Shown here: one piece after another, positions 34,261 to 49,508 of the stretch
How positions within the stretch are numbered: position 1 is the first letter of the stretch
How the letters are laid out: each line of letters starts with the position of its first letter
Source: Trogon surrucura
Taxonomy: Eukaryota; Chordata; Aves; Trogoniformes; Trogonidae
NCBI GenBank assembly: GCA_020746105.1
Contig: CM036617.1
Coordinates: 159,720,912-159,784,911, forward strand
Direction: 5' to 3'
DNA: 64,000 nt
Position numbers and translations under genes: made by a program
Notes under the pieces: model-generated
The model's input: only the letters and a program-made list of their open reading frames with translations
Told to the model about the DNA's origin: nothing
Databases searched by the model: none

Positions 34261-37200
34261 CACACAGAGGCACAAGTATTTTATTTTTACAGTATAGAAA
34301 GACTGGCAGTCAGTTACCTACTTCTTTCTTAATGCATCTTTACGTTATTAAACTTGGCATGCCTATATGCTGAGTAACAATTAAAACCTCTAGCTCTCTG
34401 TATTATTAACCCTAAAATAGCAGATTCTAATTCGCTAAAAGGAACAGAATTGTTGAGCACTGCTTGTAAATAGGGCAAAGTAGCTTTATGATCTTCTAGC
34501 AATCACAAAAGAGAAGTTGTATCATTTCCTAGAATTTACAGTACTACAAATATAGTAACACAAGCAGCCCAGTGTGGGGGGCTTCCATGACATTATCTTA
34601 AATTTATCTTAAATGTGCTATGTTAAATGTGTTGCTGATTTTCCCCCTTTTTAGTAGTAATCTTCATAATTACTCTTGATAACAATTTAAATGACATTGG
34701 AAAGGAGAGAATTCAACTTTATTAGTTCTGCAATACCTAACTTTTGTCTTTTTATTTTTCCTCAATTATGAGTATATTATAAATAACACCAGCTGGCCAG
34801 CAACATGCTCTCACGGGTTATGATGTCATTCAAATCCCTCAACTGTGTTAGTGGCTTGCAATGTGCTCCAAGCCAGCTGTTTTTCTATTTATAATGTATG
34901 CTTGCATTTCAATACTTAGCTATTGAGAATGAAGTTGTGATGCTGTTTTAGAGATACAATTTGTACTTGTTACCCTTTAGTTTTGGAAAATGACATTTAA
35001 ACGCAGAGGATTAAACAAGGCTGCAGCTCCAGAGACCATATACATATCACAAATAGTGTGTGATTTCCATAAAAGCTGTTTCAGAGCATTGCATTTTGTC
35101 CTTGACGCTTTCCACTCAAGTGAGAGTTGCATGCTGAGGTGCTAGCTGTACTTTACTATTGAAACAAAATAGAGATCATGTTAGACCAGTCTCAGTTTTC
35201 AGATCCACCTTGAACTAGGTGGTGCTGGCCAGCCAGAAAGGACGCATTTAGTAATTTGTATCCTCTGCGAAGGACTAATACTCTGCTCTGTGCAGTTTTA
35301 AATGTTATATGGTTGGCTAAGCTGATTAATCTTTGGACAGGAATTCTTCTAATGCAGCATAATGGCAGAATCTCGGGGACGCTTTGAGGTAAATTTGTTT
35401 TGTTCAGGTAGTACCAATATTTCAAGTATTCTCATACACATTTGTACTGCACGTACTATATTTCAATAACCTGGTCTGTTCTATTCTTCTCTCCGAATTT
35501 CAGATGTCATTGAATAGTGGCACTGCTCTACACATATCTTGTCATAGCACATGTATCGTTTATTTCACCAGCCTAGCAGAAGAATGAGCGAAGGCAAACT
35601 ATCAAAGCTCTGATAGTCTTTATTTTTGAGTTTTACAGTACTGCAGATGGGTGCACATACTTCTGCCTTTTTCTTCCTAAATAACAGAAGGAATCCACTC
35701 ATCCACCACTTCCCCACTGCCTGAGCTTCAAACTCTTGTTTCACTCCTCACTGCTCGCTTTCTCCTAGGTTTCACCAGGCCTGCTTTGGTCACAAGAGCA
35801 GCACACAGCAGAAGGTGCAACTTCCAGCTTTCAGGGTAGCCAGAGAATCGTGGCTAATCCTGTTTTTTGCCATGGAGCCATTCTGAACACCTACCTCATC
35901 CCACCTCACCAGCCTAAGTTTCTGATGGACTTCACTTCTTTCTTTTAGCTCGTTTTGAGGTGACATTGAGAAAGGGCAGGAAAACAGCATAGATTCGAGA
36001 GAGAGTTTTGGTAGTAATTTTTAGACTTACTGATACTGCAGTGCTTTTCCTCACTAACAAGTAATTCCATTTTTTTTTCTAGAAAATTAAGCGTTCCTCA
36101 GGGCATATTGATCTTGAATAAAATGCACCTGTAAGCTACAGAGTGTACAGTAGTCAACAAAATACTCACGAAAGATGTCCAGGTCAGAAAACAATATTTA
36201 ATTGGAATGTGTGTAGCTAGTTTACATTAAAAGGCAATAGCATATATATCTTTATTTGGCTTCTTAATTATAACCTGCAGTGATATAATAGCCACAAAGA
36301 TATATGAAATGTGTGAGAGAGATAATCAGACATGTAGGAGTTCATGTGTCCTGATCCTCATCTTTTGCATTTTAATACTTCTATGGTATCACTAACAGGT
36401 GTTAATGCTGTAGACTTCATGTGTCAATTTTTTTCCAGGGAGAGCTTTATTTTATAGAAGACAATTAGCAAAACCACAAATAATCAATTACCCTATGTAA
36501 TATATTATCCCTCCTTAAATCCTTCCTTGAGAGACAGGAACATTGCCACCATGACTGAAAAAATCTAACTACAGTGAGGTAACTGGTATGCCTCTTACAT
36601 TCTTCTATACTAGATCACTCTTACTTATAAGGAGTTGTTATCTCTAACTGTTACTTCTTTTCTTAGATTGGGATTATAAATCTTCTAGAACCAAGATAGA
36701 ACCACTATAGCAAGTACCACCTGAGAGTGATAGGGCTGAGAGCACGGCAGAAGACAGAAGAATAGAATAACCACAATGGCTGGTGAACCAGTGTTCTTCA
36801 TTAGATGAAAACAGCAGAGACAAGATTGTCTTTTGTTTTCTTGTTTTAAGGACATTCATTCTGCAGAGAACATATGCAGAAGTGGCAAGATTCAGGCAGT
36901 GTGAACAGATAAGTGAGCTATATTGAATGCTAGAGGTAATGTGTCCGCTGTCTTCTCCACCAAAAAGCAGAAGAGCCTTTAGAAGGAATGGTGTTTTATC
37001 AGTCTTTCCTTAACTTACTGACTGGTTGCTGAATTTAGCTCTCTGGGACAATTGAAACTCTATCTTTTGTGTCTTGTTTTTTTTTTTTTTTTTTGGTCCC
37101 ACAGATGATATTAGGCATTAAAGACATTATTAATTTGCCCAAATCTAGGCATCTAGCATTGTTTTTAATACTGCAGGATATCCTGCATGTCCCCAGCTTC

Positions 37201-37857
37201 CCCCGCTGAGTGATACTTATTTTCCATAAGTCTCTGTGTCCTATCTGCTGACCTCATATAGATTTCTTGCATAGTTTAGGACATCTCAAATGGCCTTCAG
37301 CACCTGCAGGTAACTGAACCCCACCATAAGACCTTCTTTTGGCATGCTGATCTGGGATTCTTGTAAGTACAGCCTTTGGCCTGAGTGTTACCTTTGGCTT
37401 CTTCGTAAATAGTGATACTCTGTCTTCCGTCATTTACTATTTTTGTGATCCATTTGTGAAGAGGTTTTAAAGCAGAGAATACAAAAATTTTCATTGAATT
37501 TCAGCATGATCTGGGTGTCTACTTTCCTCATTCTCCTTTGCCTAGCCTCCAGCTTAAGCTCTTCTGGTTTGGAACTCTCTCTTTTTATTTGCTTCATAAA
37601 TCATCTTGCTTACTTTTGGATAAGACAAAATGTTATTTACAATGTTAGTATTATTTTCTGAAACACACAAATGATCATTTAGCTCTTATAGTCTCTAGTG
37701 AACTATTTGTAAAATATTATGTGTTTACTATTGGAGAAATTTGGCTTTCTTTTCTAGGAAACAACTCTGGAGAAAGGGGTGAAAGGGAGTATTTTATTAA
37801 TATAGAAGGATATGTTGAAGTTAGTGATAAGTCAAGAATATGGTGGAAAATTCCTAT
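34261..37857. other. IGF1 5' flank, proximal
   Basis: No gene or transposable element was recognised. The stretch could hold IGF1 regulatory elements, but none can be named by motif alone. Confidence 0.55.
37077..37094 (+). repeat. T18 homopolymer
   Basis: Eighteen T in a row in the 5' flank. It could be a minus-strand poly(A) scar, but no retrocopied sequence is recognisable beside it. Confidence 0.85.
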
Positions 37858-37907
37858 CATGGAATCATAGAATGCATTGGGTTGGAAGGGATCTTTAAAT
37901 TTTCATC
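37858..37907 (-). mobile_element. CR1 3'-end scrap
   Basis: About 50 bases match the CR1 3' terminus: the plus strand reads ATGGAATCATAGAATGCATT, then GGGTTGGAAGGGATCTTTAA, after which homology is lost. It is a heavily truncated insertion. Confidence 0.75.
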
Positions 37908-40900
37908 AAGTTAAAAGTTAGGAAATCAAAAAATAAAGGATTTTACTGATTCATTTGAGCTAATAAACTGTTTAAAAATATGTAAAAAAAAACCAAACAC
38001 CTTTTCTCATAGTAGTCTAAGTAGCATCATCACTACGTGAAAAACAAGTAACAAATTTGGTGGAGAGGATGAGAGCATGCAATCTGAGCTGTCATTACGT
38101 TGGTGATGTTGAAGAGACACCAAGAGGAGAAGAGTGCCATGAAAAACAGTTTCTCACTTGGGCAGAACAGGGAAAGTGCAAGCTTCATGATTAAATGAGG
38201 ATCAAGTAAATTGAAATCTTTCATGTCTGCTGTTCAAGAAAACATGAGTGTTTCAAGAACAACACAGAAGCATAAGAACCTCAGTCCGGAATCAGTGCTT
38301 ATAGGTAGTAGTGGTGTTAATAACAGGTCCAAATTAATCTATAGACTTGTAAACTGAAAATACCAAGTACTTCAAATTTCATGGAGTAAGAATGCTGAGA
38401 TCACAAGAAACCAAGGACTTTCTTGCTTGCAGCTAGGATGCAGATAAAGTGTGTGGTTAAAATGCTGTGATGAATAAAATGAAGTACTGTATTGTCGCTA
38501 AAAATAACATAAGACCAAATATTGATCTTACTTTCCTACTCAAATTAAATATATATAAAATATTAGTTGTATTACACTCACAATCCAAGTACTTTTAAAA
38601 ATTATATTACTTATTGAATGGCGTAAGATGACACGTAGTTATGACTGGTAAAACAAAAATGCGAAATATAAAAAGTAATATTAAATAGAAAAAACTAAAA
38701 AGCTGAAACAAAATGTGTTTCAACATTTTTGAAAGCATTTTTCGGTGCTTTTTTTCCAATTTCTGCTTTGTGGGAAATTTTGAAATACTTTGTTCTGATT
38801 CAGAATAATCAGAATACCAGAATTTTCCATTAAACTGGAAATTCCCAGTTTCAGCTGTCTGTAGTCTCTCTTTCCTAGTGATAAACACTGAATAGATCAT
38901 CTTTGCTCCAAATAGTTGTTTGCTTTCTTACTACTAATAAAACAAAAAGTCAGAATTAACAAAGGAAGAAATTTGAGAAATATGACTGCATAAGATCCAT
39001 GCTTGCATGCACAGTAAGAAGACAAAACAAATGGGAATTGTGATAGGCTGAGGTTTACATCTATACATATAGCTTCCTGGCAGATGAAAGACTATTTCCA
39101 CAAGTCACTTAGATATCTGTATCACAAGGAAGAAAAATGCAATGATTTTTCCATAAGTTAGATATATTGATGTTAATGCCTATGAGTGATTTTTTTGTTT
39201 TCTTTTGGTTTTGGTTTGCTGACTCAAAGAAATGTAAAATACAACCTGGATACTGTAAATTTTATCAAAAGCAGGTTGCAAATTTCCATACAAAGCAAAC
39301 AGTGTGAGGACATGGCAAAAATGCCTGTTTATTTTCTCTTGACCTGAAGAATGTTTGCATGAGTTATAATAAGGAATATTTTCTAAACTCTGTATGTATA
39401 AATAAACTCTATCTGGAGATGAACTAAGATGTCTCTAAACAAAAAAACCCAAACATCTGCTTAGTCCATTTTTAATTTCTTTAATGTACAATTAATCTGG
39501 CTCCTACTGCATTGCTTAGGACTCCTTCTTCTGGGTTCATTTCTCCTGGCTCCCATGATTTACTACACAGAAGGGGCTTATCTCATAAAATTTATAGTGT
39601 TTTGTGGACTGAAGCCAGCGTATTCCGCACCTTCAAAGACTAAGACCCCTCTGACATTTTCACTTCTACTTTCTTCGAATAGAAGTTACAGATACATTGG
39701 CCGTGTCTTGTTTGGTCTATTAGTTACAGTGATACTCTATTTTGATCAAAATGTTAATAGCTAATGAAATAAATAGCCTAAACCCATAAACAACCTCACC
39801 TGATTATAATTTTTAGATTTTGGTCAATGCTGCTTTCATTAAGTAACTCCTGAATAATTCATTTAGCTACAGAACTACTGAAAAGAACCCATAGAATGAC
39901 AAACCTACCCCAAATAGAAGCTATATTGATTCTGATTCATGAGTGCTTCTCTCTAACGAAGAATTAACCAGTGCCATTTAAAGCTCAGACCTCAGTTGTC
40001 TATACTGTAACCCTGGGATATAGCAGCCATCTCTTCAACTCTCATCTTAAATGGTACTATCTGATCAAATGAGCAAATCAGACTTCCTTTCCCTCTTTTC
40101 ATGTTAAAGTATGAGGTATGTTAGACTAGAGCAGAATGAGGCTCTACATTTAGCAAAATAGGAGTGAATCTGTCTTAACTCATGCACAGATTTTATGGTA
40201 CTGAACAATAACTGCTTAGTAAGCTTGATGTATTTTTCACCCTTTATTTTCTCTGCTTTGTCTTTGAGAATGTTATTTTGTCATTGAATATATTTTTAGG
40301 TTTTCTAAAAGCTGATGGTGGCTTAGACCATTGAGACTGATTTTGCAAATCTGTTGTTTTGGATTTGATGTGTCTTTGATCTCTAATAGATATTAAATAT
40401 GATTGCATTAAAGTTGGCTCTAACTACCATGTCTATCTCTGAATTACTGTATTAGCTTGAGCCACTTCAGCCGTTTCTCCAATCACTTCCATATTTTCCT
40501 GTCTGTGAAACAGGAATAGTAGCTCTGAAAAGTTTTTTAATGTACTTTGAGACTCAGAGAGGGAAAGCAGAGCAAGCCACGTTATGTATTTTTTTGGAAA
40601 ACATCATCATGGCCAAAAAGCACCTCTGTATGTTTATAGGAAGTGACAAGTTACTGTGTTAGCCCTGTGCATATTATGCCTCTGTCATCTTCCAAAAGTG
40701 TTAAACATAGCTGGAAGAGTTCCTAACAGATGCTTCCTTTTACTTATTTTCTTATTTTTCCTTTTACACTATTCACAAGTGTTCTTGTCAAAGACCTCCT
40801 TTGCAAAGCTGTTTCTGGAATGACTGTTCTCTATACAATGCTAATATTCAAGTATGATAACAGTTTACGCTTCATTACTTTGCTGTTTAAGAAAGAAATG

Positions 40901-43900
40901 CTGTTATTTAAATTTGTGTAAGTGAGCAGTAATATCTGAAAACAGCATAATATAACTGGAAAGGGAATTGCACCCCATGAGGTGCCAGACACCAATGACT
41001 AGCTATGTACTACTTGGGATGTATAGGGAATGATTTAATAAATAACCGTTGGTGTAAACACGTAGACGTGGCTGATCTATAGAGTAAGCTCATGATTCTA
41101 GAAGCAGAGTCATTAGCGTGAGAACTTTTTTTACAGTCTCTGAACCTGTCGATGGGTTGAGCCGTGCCCCTGTGCAGAACAAAAACCTGCTGGCAAAGAG
41201 GTTGCTGGCTGGGTTGTTTCTCCAGCAGTAATGACCACCTGCAGTGCTGACTTGACTTCTCTTGGTGCTAAGAGGTGGTTGCCATTTTGAGATTGGTAAG
41301 AACAGTTTGACTTACCCTTTCTGGAATTGTTTAACTTCTTCTCTTTCAGTCTTATGTAGACTATTAGGTTTTTTAAAAAAAATAAAAACTCATAAATGTG
41401 AAAGGTTTTACCACATTAAAAAAAAAGCCACAACAAGAAGAAAACATGCTTTATTTTTGTTAGAGGGGAAAGTTTCGTGAGAAGTATCAAGGGTTATAAG
41501 TTTAGATAAAGAAAAATCAGAATCTTATGCCAAATAATTTAATTTTTTACAGTTTTAGCTTTTCTCACAAGTTTAAGAAGAGGAGAACACTTTTGCTGCA
41601 TATTCTATGTTATCTATTTAAACAGGACTTGCCCGTGTCTGTGTCTTCTTTTATAGCTATCACATCTTTAGATTTCTAAATCCTTATTTTTTCTTGCATG
41701 TTTTTTTGTTACGTAGAATATCTTATAGAGCAAAGATTATTATTGCTTCTTTAAGAAAATATTACTGCTTAAAATGTTTCTTTTTATGGACAACAGCTTC
41801 ATTTTTATGGTAAAGAAATTAATACTGATGCAGTTTTCAGCTATTTCCAAGCATCATCAGTGTTTCAAAGCATGCCTTTAAGATCCGAAAAGTGTAGCAG
41901 GCTGTATAACAGATTTTTGTCAGTGAAACTGTTTGAATTAAAAGGTTTCTTTTTCTTTATAAGTTTGCATATACGTTCCTTTGTCTTTTGAGGGAAAAAG
42001 CCCCATACATACAAGCATAGTGCCTACCTATACTTTGCAGTGTGTTTTTCCTGGGTTTCTTTTGTTTGTTTTGATTTTTTGTTGGTTTTAATCTCTTTAG
42101 TTTTGTTTAATATTATCTGTCTTTTGGTGATTGATTCAGATTTTTGAAAACTGTTTCTATAGTCATTAACACAAGATCTGTATGCCAATGGTTCATTCAG
42201 AAACACAAGTCTGAGCCAGATCAGCTGTGAACACAAGATCACGTTTCAGCTGAACAAAGCAGAGCAGATTTCAGTGCTGTTGTGGTTTTATGCTGGTTGC
42301 AGGAGGAAAAGTGGTATTTTATTTTTCATAACATTAGAAGGGTGCAGGCAATTGTGATGTGAGCTGGCATAAAGACTGCAGGTACAAAATTAACCTGTCA
42401 AAACTTGAGCACATTTTAACAAGCACAGTGAGCTTTGTTTGGAGCTTTGTATCATGTATGCTTGGAGTACTTTTATATAGTATTAGAAGACTTTACAATG
42501 AGTGGACTAATCATTGAACCATGGACTCTAGCAAGCTTGGAACATACTTGTTCGAATCAGTTGCAACTGTTTTTTTTTCATTTTAAAAATTATCTTTGAA
42601 TCTTTTTATAGAAGATTACAGTGCCATTGTAGGCAGCTTTCTGTTTCTTTTAATGTAGTCTTGATAAATTTTACCATTTTCTTCTATTCTTTTCCTATAC
42701 GCATATTTATATAGAAATAAAAGTATGCTAGGTGCTTTTCTGTCTAGTTTTTGTTGTGGCAGGTATGTATGATTCTAGTTATATTAAAATACATTTAAAC
42801 TTATTGTTCGGCTCTTCACTGGAACAACATTTGTCAGTTTTGCCAGTATTTCTTCCATCAGACAAATCTACGACATTACTACTATAAAAAATAGCATCCC
42901 CTTACCTTTAAACTAAAGAAGGGTATTTTATGGTTGAAAAATCAAGAACATCATATAAAACCTCAAGATTTACAATTGCACCTGAACCCTTTCATCAGCC
43001 CCCACTACACATTTGGTTTCTTCTCTGAATGAAGAAATAATTCTTTGGGGAAAATACTCTGTGGTCATATAATTACAGGTTAATAAAAGGATGAACATAC
43101 GGCTACACGACTGGCGACATGTTTGGTATTTCCAAGACCACTTTCCAGTCTTGCAAAACATCCATCTAAATAGCAAACATGTAATTTTTTTTATGCTTTG
43201 AGCATGAGACTCCTTCCTTTAGCTCATACTTTACTCCTCCTGCCACAAAAGTGGTACTTCATTACCATTTAGTAAAATTGTTATTGCTCCTCTGTGGCTG
43301 CACATGGCATGTAGTACCCAAACACAGAAGAAAACAGCCCGTATTGTTGTGGTCAGTGCCGTACTGGTGGTGTTTCTGGAGGCTATGTCTACACTTCACA
43401 TGGCGGGAAACTTTGGCACCACCTTTCTTTGGAAATTATAGCAAAGAGGGATGCATACTCAGATCTTGAATTGAGGCTCAAGACGTGGATGGGATGTGCA
43501 CCTCAAAAGAAGACCACAGAATTGCGTCTCAGTTTCACTGTTCATAGGTAGTCACAGGAACTTCATTGACTCAATATTGCCTGGGAAACAGCCTCTTATC
43601 ATTTTAAGGTGACTCAATCTTACTGGAGGCAACAATTACGTGACCCCGTGCGCAAAAAGATCTGACATGTTTCAGAAGCGTTGTGTACTAATTGCTTGTA
43701 CTTGCAAACTACTACTGGGTTTCCAAGCCTGTCAGGTGAGCTGGGGACTCCAGAGCAACCTTCATTCCAAACATGTGAAATCCTTTCGCAGCTCAGCAGG
43801 CATGTGACCTTTGTCTATCATGTTACTTTATATGGCAAACTAACCAAGGTGGTCTTGTTATTCAGTTGGGAAGCTCTGTCAGGAAGGTCTGCCTGCTAAA

Positions 43901-46599
43901 AGAAGTGTCTTAGCTGATACTGTCGTTCTCAAAAAAACCCCAAACTGCTGGAGCTGTTAAGTAATCCTAATATTAGTGAAAATGTTCTCAAAATCATGTT
44001 TTACAATACAGTATTTTAAATATGCATTATGTGAACACTTCTGTTTTGAGTTGATTCATGTGTTATAAGAACCAGCTGAAGTTCATGATGTAACCATGTT
44101 AACACTTTTTAATAGCTTTTTGAGAACACAACACAATTGTGTTAATGATAATCAGTTAAAGACTCTATTTGTTCCAGATGTTACTTTCCTAGGGAAAAAA
44201 AGAATTTCTTCTGTGTCCCTGCTTAATACCAGTTACTTGGAAAAGTCCTAATGTAAACCTAATCTCTTTCTTTAGATAACATACTAGCAAGTCGTAGCTT
44301 GAATGGTATATGTGAATACAATTGTGAAAGAAAACAAGATGCCTAGAAAAGCATTTTCTTCTTCTGGCATGGGCTTTCAGTTCCCAGTGGCCTAAAGTCC
44401 CACACCACAAAATCACAGTAATTGGCATGGCTGGCAACTTCTCCTTTCATTGTCAAACAGATCTTTTACAGTAAATTTGTAGGAACTCTGAAATTGAGCT
44501 AATACCAGAAGTATCAAAAGGAAAAAAAAGAAAGCAAACCACACACAGATTCAAGCATACCATTAGATGACTGACTTTTGATAAACTGTAAGATTAAGTG
44601 ACCTATATTAACAAACAAACTCAAACATTTATTTATTAGTTGATTGTATTTCAAAGGTTTCTCCAAGAGAAACTCAACATTCAATGTCTCATCAGCAACA
44701 TGGGCACATTTTACCAGACTTAGATTAGATAGACATGTCCAGGCTTGTTCAGGTTAAACAAACATTGATCTTAAGTGTTATAACTTCAGGAAAGAAAGGA
44801 ACCGGGATCTTGGAAGATGGTGAAATGTTATGCATATGTCTCTATTGCAGTGGTAGCTGGAAAATATCTTGTCATTACCACCAATGGTAGGAAATACCTT
44901 TTTCTGGGACTTTTCCTCCCTGCATTAATTAAGAAAAGGTATGATGGCCCAGAAACTCTCCTGTCCTAGGACAGGCTCAAGAAAGGAAGTTATTTATGGG
45001 TACTAGAATCCTACAGTTACATAGCTCCTCTGCATTGCTCCAGAGGGTCTCCTCAACAAGATTATCTTGGTCATGTACAAGACCACAACGCATATCCCAC
45101 AATTTTCAACCACACCATCCTTGTTCACAAGATGTTCTTGGGATACAGTCTCTTTAAAATCTCTTGCAAGGATACTTGCTCTTTTCTGTGCTCTATACCA
45201 CAAACACGCTGTGGCCCATCATGCTGCTTATCATAAGAGAACCTTCACACTGTTCCCTTTCAACACTGGCATTGATCTATCTGTGACTGTATGTTCTGAA
45301 ATCTTGAGGAAAGAAGCAGAAGGCTCCAAGAAAGGAAGTGAACCTACTGCCCAGAAGTAAAGAAATATTTTTCTGTCCCTCTGCAAATACAGTCACTCTA
45401 TGTTGAGGATCGTGTGCTTTTGGAGAGTGCCTGTTCTAGTCAAGTCCCAGTTATTTTTTGCTACACCAAGAACATAATAATTCTGACCAGCCGTGTCTTG
45501 GTTGTTTTGGGCATGCATTGTGAACATCCTTGGTACTAATGCATGATGAAGCTACAAGGAATTTAGCTGCATGCAACAGCTGTTGCATATCTGCCTGGTT
45601 TTCGTCCAGTTCCCTCAAAGCTCAAAGGTATTGACTATGAAGCAGGTGGACTGGCAGTGTGGGGAGTTCTGTAAGGATCACTCAGGAGTACAGAGTTCTT
45701 CAAAATTCCTGTAGAGAGAGCATAGACTGTCACTGTTTATTCCAATGCAATGAAGACCTTGACCTTGGCAGATACTGCTCTTGCAAGGTAAGGGAAATAT
45801 ACCATCTGTATCAACATATATTTGGCATTAGGCCAAAGCAATAGAGTCTTTTTGTAAACAGCAAAACCAGCTTTTTTGATGTAAGTGTAAAAGTCACTTC
45901 TGTTTTCCAATTTAAGCAGATTTTATTAGCCTTACATGGAAAAAAAAAAAGTATCTTTAAAAGTAGTAAGACCTGAAAGACAGACCTTTTTTTCACTGTT
46001 GTTAAATACAAATGTTCCTCCTGCCCAAAAGGCAGAAAATGTTGGAGTTTTTTTTTTTTTGCCAGTAGAATCAGAATCTACGTAAAAAGGCTACCCATAT
46101 TAATCACAGTTGGATTAAGCATCAACTTTTTACAGAAGCCCTGTGGCATGTTCATGCCCCTGATAGGCTGCCTTATATGGATGTCTTCGTAGTGTTAATG
46201 CATTTTTGCAGTTTGATCAGGGAAAAATAAAATTTAAATAGAAGTTATGTAATGACAAGGTCTTTTTTTTTTTTTCAAAGTATTTAAGAAAAATACACCC
46301 CCTAACAGTAACATACAGTTGTGGAAGGCCAATGGGTAAAGAGTGAGTACCACTAGCCTTCTCCGTCATAGACTGTTGAACTCTCCACTGAGTATTCATT
46401 AAAAAAAATACTTTTATCATAGTTCCTGTATATGAATCCTGCCTGACAAAAGACAAAATCAAGAGTCAAGAAGAGCCCCTTCTCTACACCTGTCAATAAT
46501 CCTCTGTGAAACTTGTAACCAACAGTCACTTTACTGCAGACTGTGAAGGATATTCTAGATGCCCTCTTTGTACTCTTTTCTTGATCATATGGTAAAATC
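37908..46599. other. Upstream intergenic DNA, nothing recognised
   Basis: About 8.7 kb of AT-rich sequence. Open frames here are below 100 codons, lack known motifs and often overlap on both strands. No CR1 was found. Confidence 0.55.
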
Positions 46600-47700
46600 A
46601 CCTGCCTGGACTCCCCAGGGCTGTATATGTATAAAACTGCAGTAAATAAAAGGTGAACTCAGCTAGAGTAGTTCTGCTCTGTGTTTAACGCCGTTAACAG
46701 TCTGCACCGACTGTTTACTTCTACTGAATGGTGATTCTGCCTACCAAGGCTGCCATGCAGATAGGAGAGATGTTCCACTGCCTTAATCTGCATCCTTACA
46801 ACCATAGTCTTAGGTATCTGCCTCATTGCATATTCCCTCCCAAGGACTGACGTAGTCCGCTTCCTCTTGCTTGTCCCCGAGGCCGCGATCACACGCTTCT
46901 CCTGGTTGTCTCCAGAGGGAAAAATACCTGCCTTAGGAATCTGTTACGTTCAGCAGCATTTTGGAAGGGACATCTCTTGTGTAGAGATATGGGGGTTAAG
47001 CAGTCTGATGTGAGATCGGGGCAGAATGGGCTATGCTGTGTTAAGCGTGGTATTTTGGAATACCAGGGTGGGCTGGCAGGAGTGCAGATTGTCTAAGCTG
47101 TGCAAAGAATTCGGAGCATGTTGGAGCAGAGCTCTCTTAAGGCTGATTTCTTGACATTAAAACTGCAATGCTCTCAGCTTCACATAAAGGAGATTTGAAG
47201 TGCTAGACAATGTGGGCAGTCGGAGAATCTGGTCTTGTGTGTGCTGCTGAAACTGTAACAAGGCAAACTGTAACTGCGACACAGCAGTTGACTCGACTCA
47301 TTCTGGCCATAGCCCTGGCATGGCTGTTTTAACATGTGCCAAGCTGATTATAGTCTGCAGGAGACTATGTGCCAACTGAGAATTGCTGGAAGGCAGGCCA
47401 ACATCAAAACAGTTAGAGGGTAAACTGCTTGTTGACTTTGTGAGTGACTTCTGGGAAGAGGGGCAACCTCTGGCAGCTTCTGAAATTGCTGAGAATGGAA
47501 GGAAGTAGTGTCCTCTCAGAAATGCAGTTTGGGGTGGTTATGAGAAAAAATAACCCTTATGCCTCTTGGAGAGAAGAGTTGTGGGAAAGCTACACTGAGT
47601 TCATGGATTTAGTGCGGGGGAAGGGAATGAAGAAACTTGCTGGTTTTGTTAGGAAATTGGTTAGTTTTCCCTTGTTCGTTCCAGTTCAGTCCAGAGGATT
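46600..47700. other. CpG-richer, higher-GC block of unknown origin
   Basis: Compared with its AT-rich surroundings this stretch has noticeably more G+C and CpG, for example AACGCCG near 46689, GACGTAGTCCGC near 46850 and GAGGCCGCGATCACACG near 46880. At its start a TATAAAA (46630) and an AATAAA (46645) stand close together, an arrangement seen in some LTRs. I find no TG...CA ends, primer-binding site or recognisable retroviral protein. It may be an old LTR-type fragment, a regulatory element or a non-coding exon; none is established. Confidence 0.3.
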
Positions 47701-49508
47701 GGAGCCCTATATGAACCAATGAAGTCAGGATGGTTTGGAATACACTGTCCTTATTAGACAAAAAGGGAAGATATTTAAGTCTACTCTTTTAGTAAAAATG
47801 GGCACATATTATGCAGATACCCCTGGATACTTCACTCCTTCTGCTGCTAATAGGTTGACCAACACCCCTCAGTTGATTGTTGATGGTCTTCTTAACAAGG
47901 ACTGAAATTCATAAGCCATAGCTGTATTTTTTTTTGCATTGTTCTGTGCTTAAAAGCATTACAGATGGAGCAGGAGATGATAGGTAAACTTATGGCACTT
48001 AAATCCAGGCATTTATTAATGGTAAATTACATTTAGTTCATTAAATTAATCTCTCTCTGACTGTTTTTCCTTCTGCCCTCAATTCCCTGTATCGCTACAA
48101 CGAAAAGGAGCTGTAGTCTCTGTGTGCTTTTAAAATTAACAGAAAAACCCTTGATGGTGCTGGACTAGATGTTCCTGATAACATGTTGCCAATAGAAAAG
48201 TTCTCATCCTTGAAGAAAGTTTTTCAAGTGGTCATGACACTCTCAATCACGTAAGCCTCTCTTCAGAACAGACATTCGGTGCCCTCAAATGACTCTTCAG
48301 ACTTGGCTCAGAAGCAGGCTGACACAAAAGGGGCTAATTAACACACACATTTTCATGTGGAGGAATCTGGTTTCCAAACAGATTTTTACCAGCAATATAG
48401 CTGATGAGCTGAATCTGCTAGGGCTGTTTCTTCCGTGCAATTTGAATGAAAATGGAAACAAGGGATACGAGAAAGAGACATTTCATTCCAGTGATGATAC
48501 AGACATGATGAATTCCTTTAAGCCCAACTTCTGTCATGTTATATTTCTTAAATGAAGCAAGACACAAAATATCAGAGAAAACAGATTGAAAACGTAGATC
48601 AAAGTTACATGTGCCTTATACATAGCCACACCAAATGTGCATAGCATACACTTCTGGAATATGTGTGTGTTTATGGAGAAGAGGCAGAAAGAGGGTAGAA
48701 AGGTCGTCCTATGTTATAGTACTCGTCTAGAATCATGAAGACAACACTCTTTTTTTCACTTCTGCTATAGATTTCATATCCTGTTGTATAACTCTGCTCT
48801 GCACAAAGGCTTTAAGGCTGCATGTGCATCTGTCCAAACAACTGTGAGGGAAAAGCGAGACAAAAGCAGTGAATTTGGTAGTACCTAGAAATCAACCACC
48901 ACCACCTCTGCTGCCTTGTACTCCCCCAACACTGGTTAGGAGAATATGTCCCTAATGTGCAAGGCCTCAGGTTCTCCTACTTAGTTTCCTATGCTCCCTG
49001 GATTTATTCTGAACCAATTACTGTTTTACTGTCCTCATTATAGGAAATTACACATACCTCTCTCCCCACCTTAGCAACAACTACCAAGTGTTAATAGCTA
49101 ATTGCTCCAGACTAATCCACTGCATGTACCCTTGTATCTGGCAGGGTATTGTAGTGGCTGCTAGTAAAGGGCTCTGAAGATAAGAACAGATTTTCACATG
49201 TTTTAGTGTATCACAAGGAGTCCATTGTAACATTATGCCCTTTGGATTAACATTAAAGAAACCATTTTTTTTGTCAGTTTATCAAAAGACAATTAAAGTT
49301 CCTTAGACATCAGTTACATTGAATCTGAGCCTTTAATCATACTGACAAGAAAAGATAGAGAATTTCAACTAAAGAATGTGTTCATAGCCTTAATGTTGGA
49401 TGCCTGGTATTTAACTCTGTGTGAGCTACTGATTTTTATGGGGAAGAGCTTTATCTCACTAAAGATATATATTTCTGTATCATTTCAGTTTAAAATATTC
49501 TACCCCAT

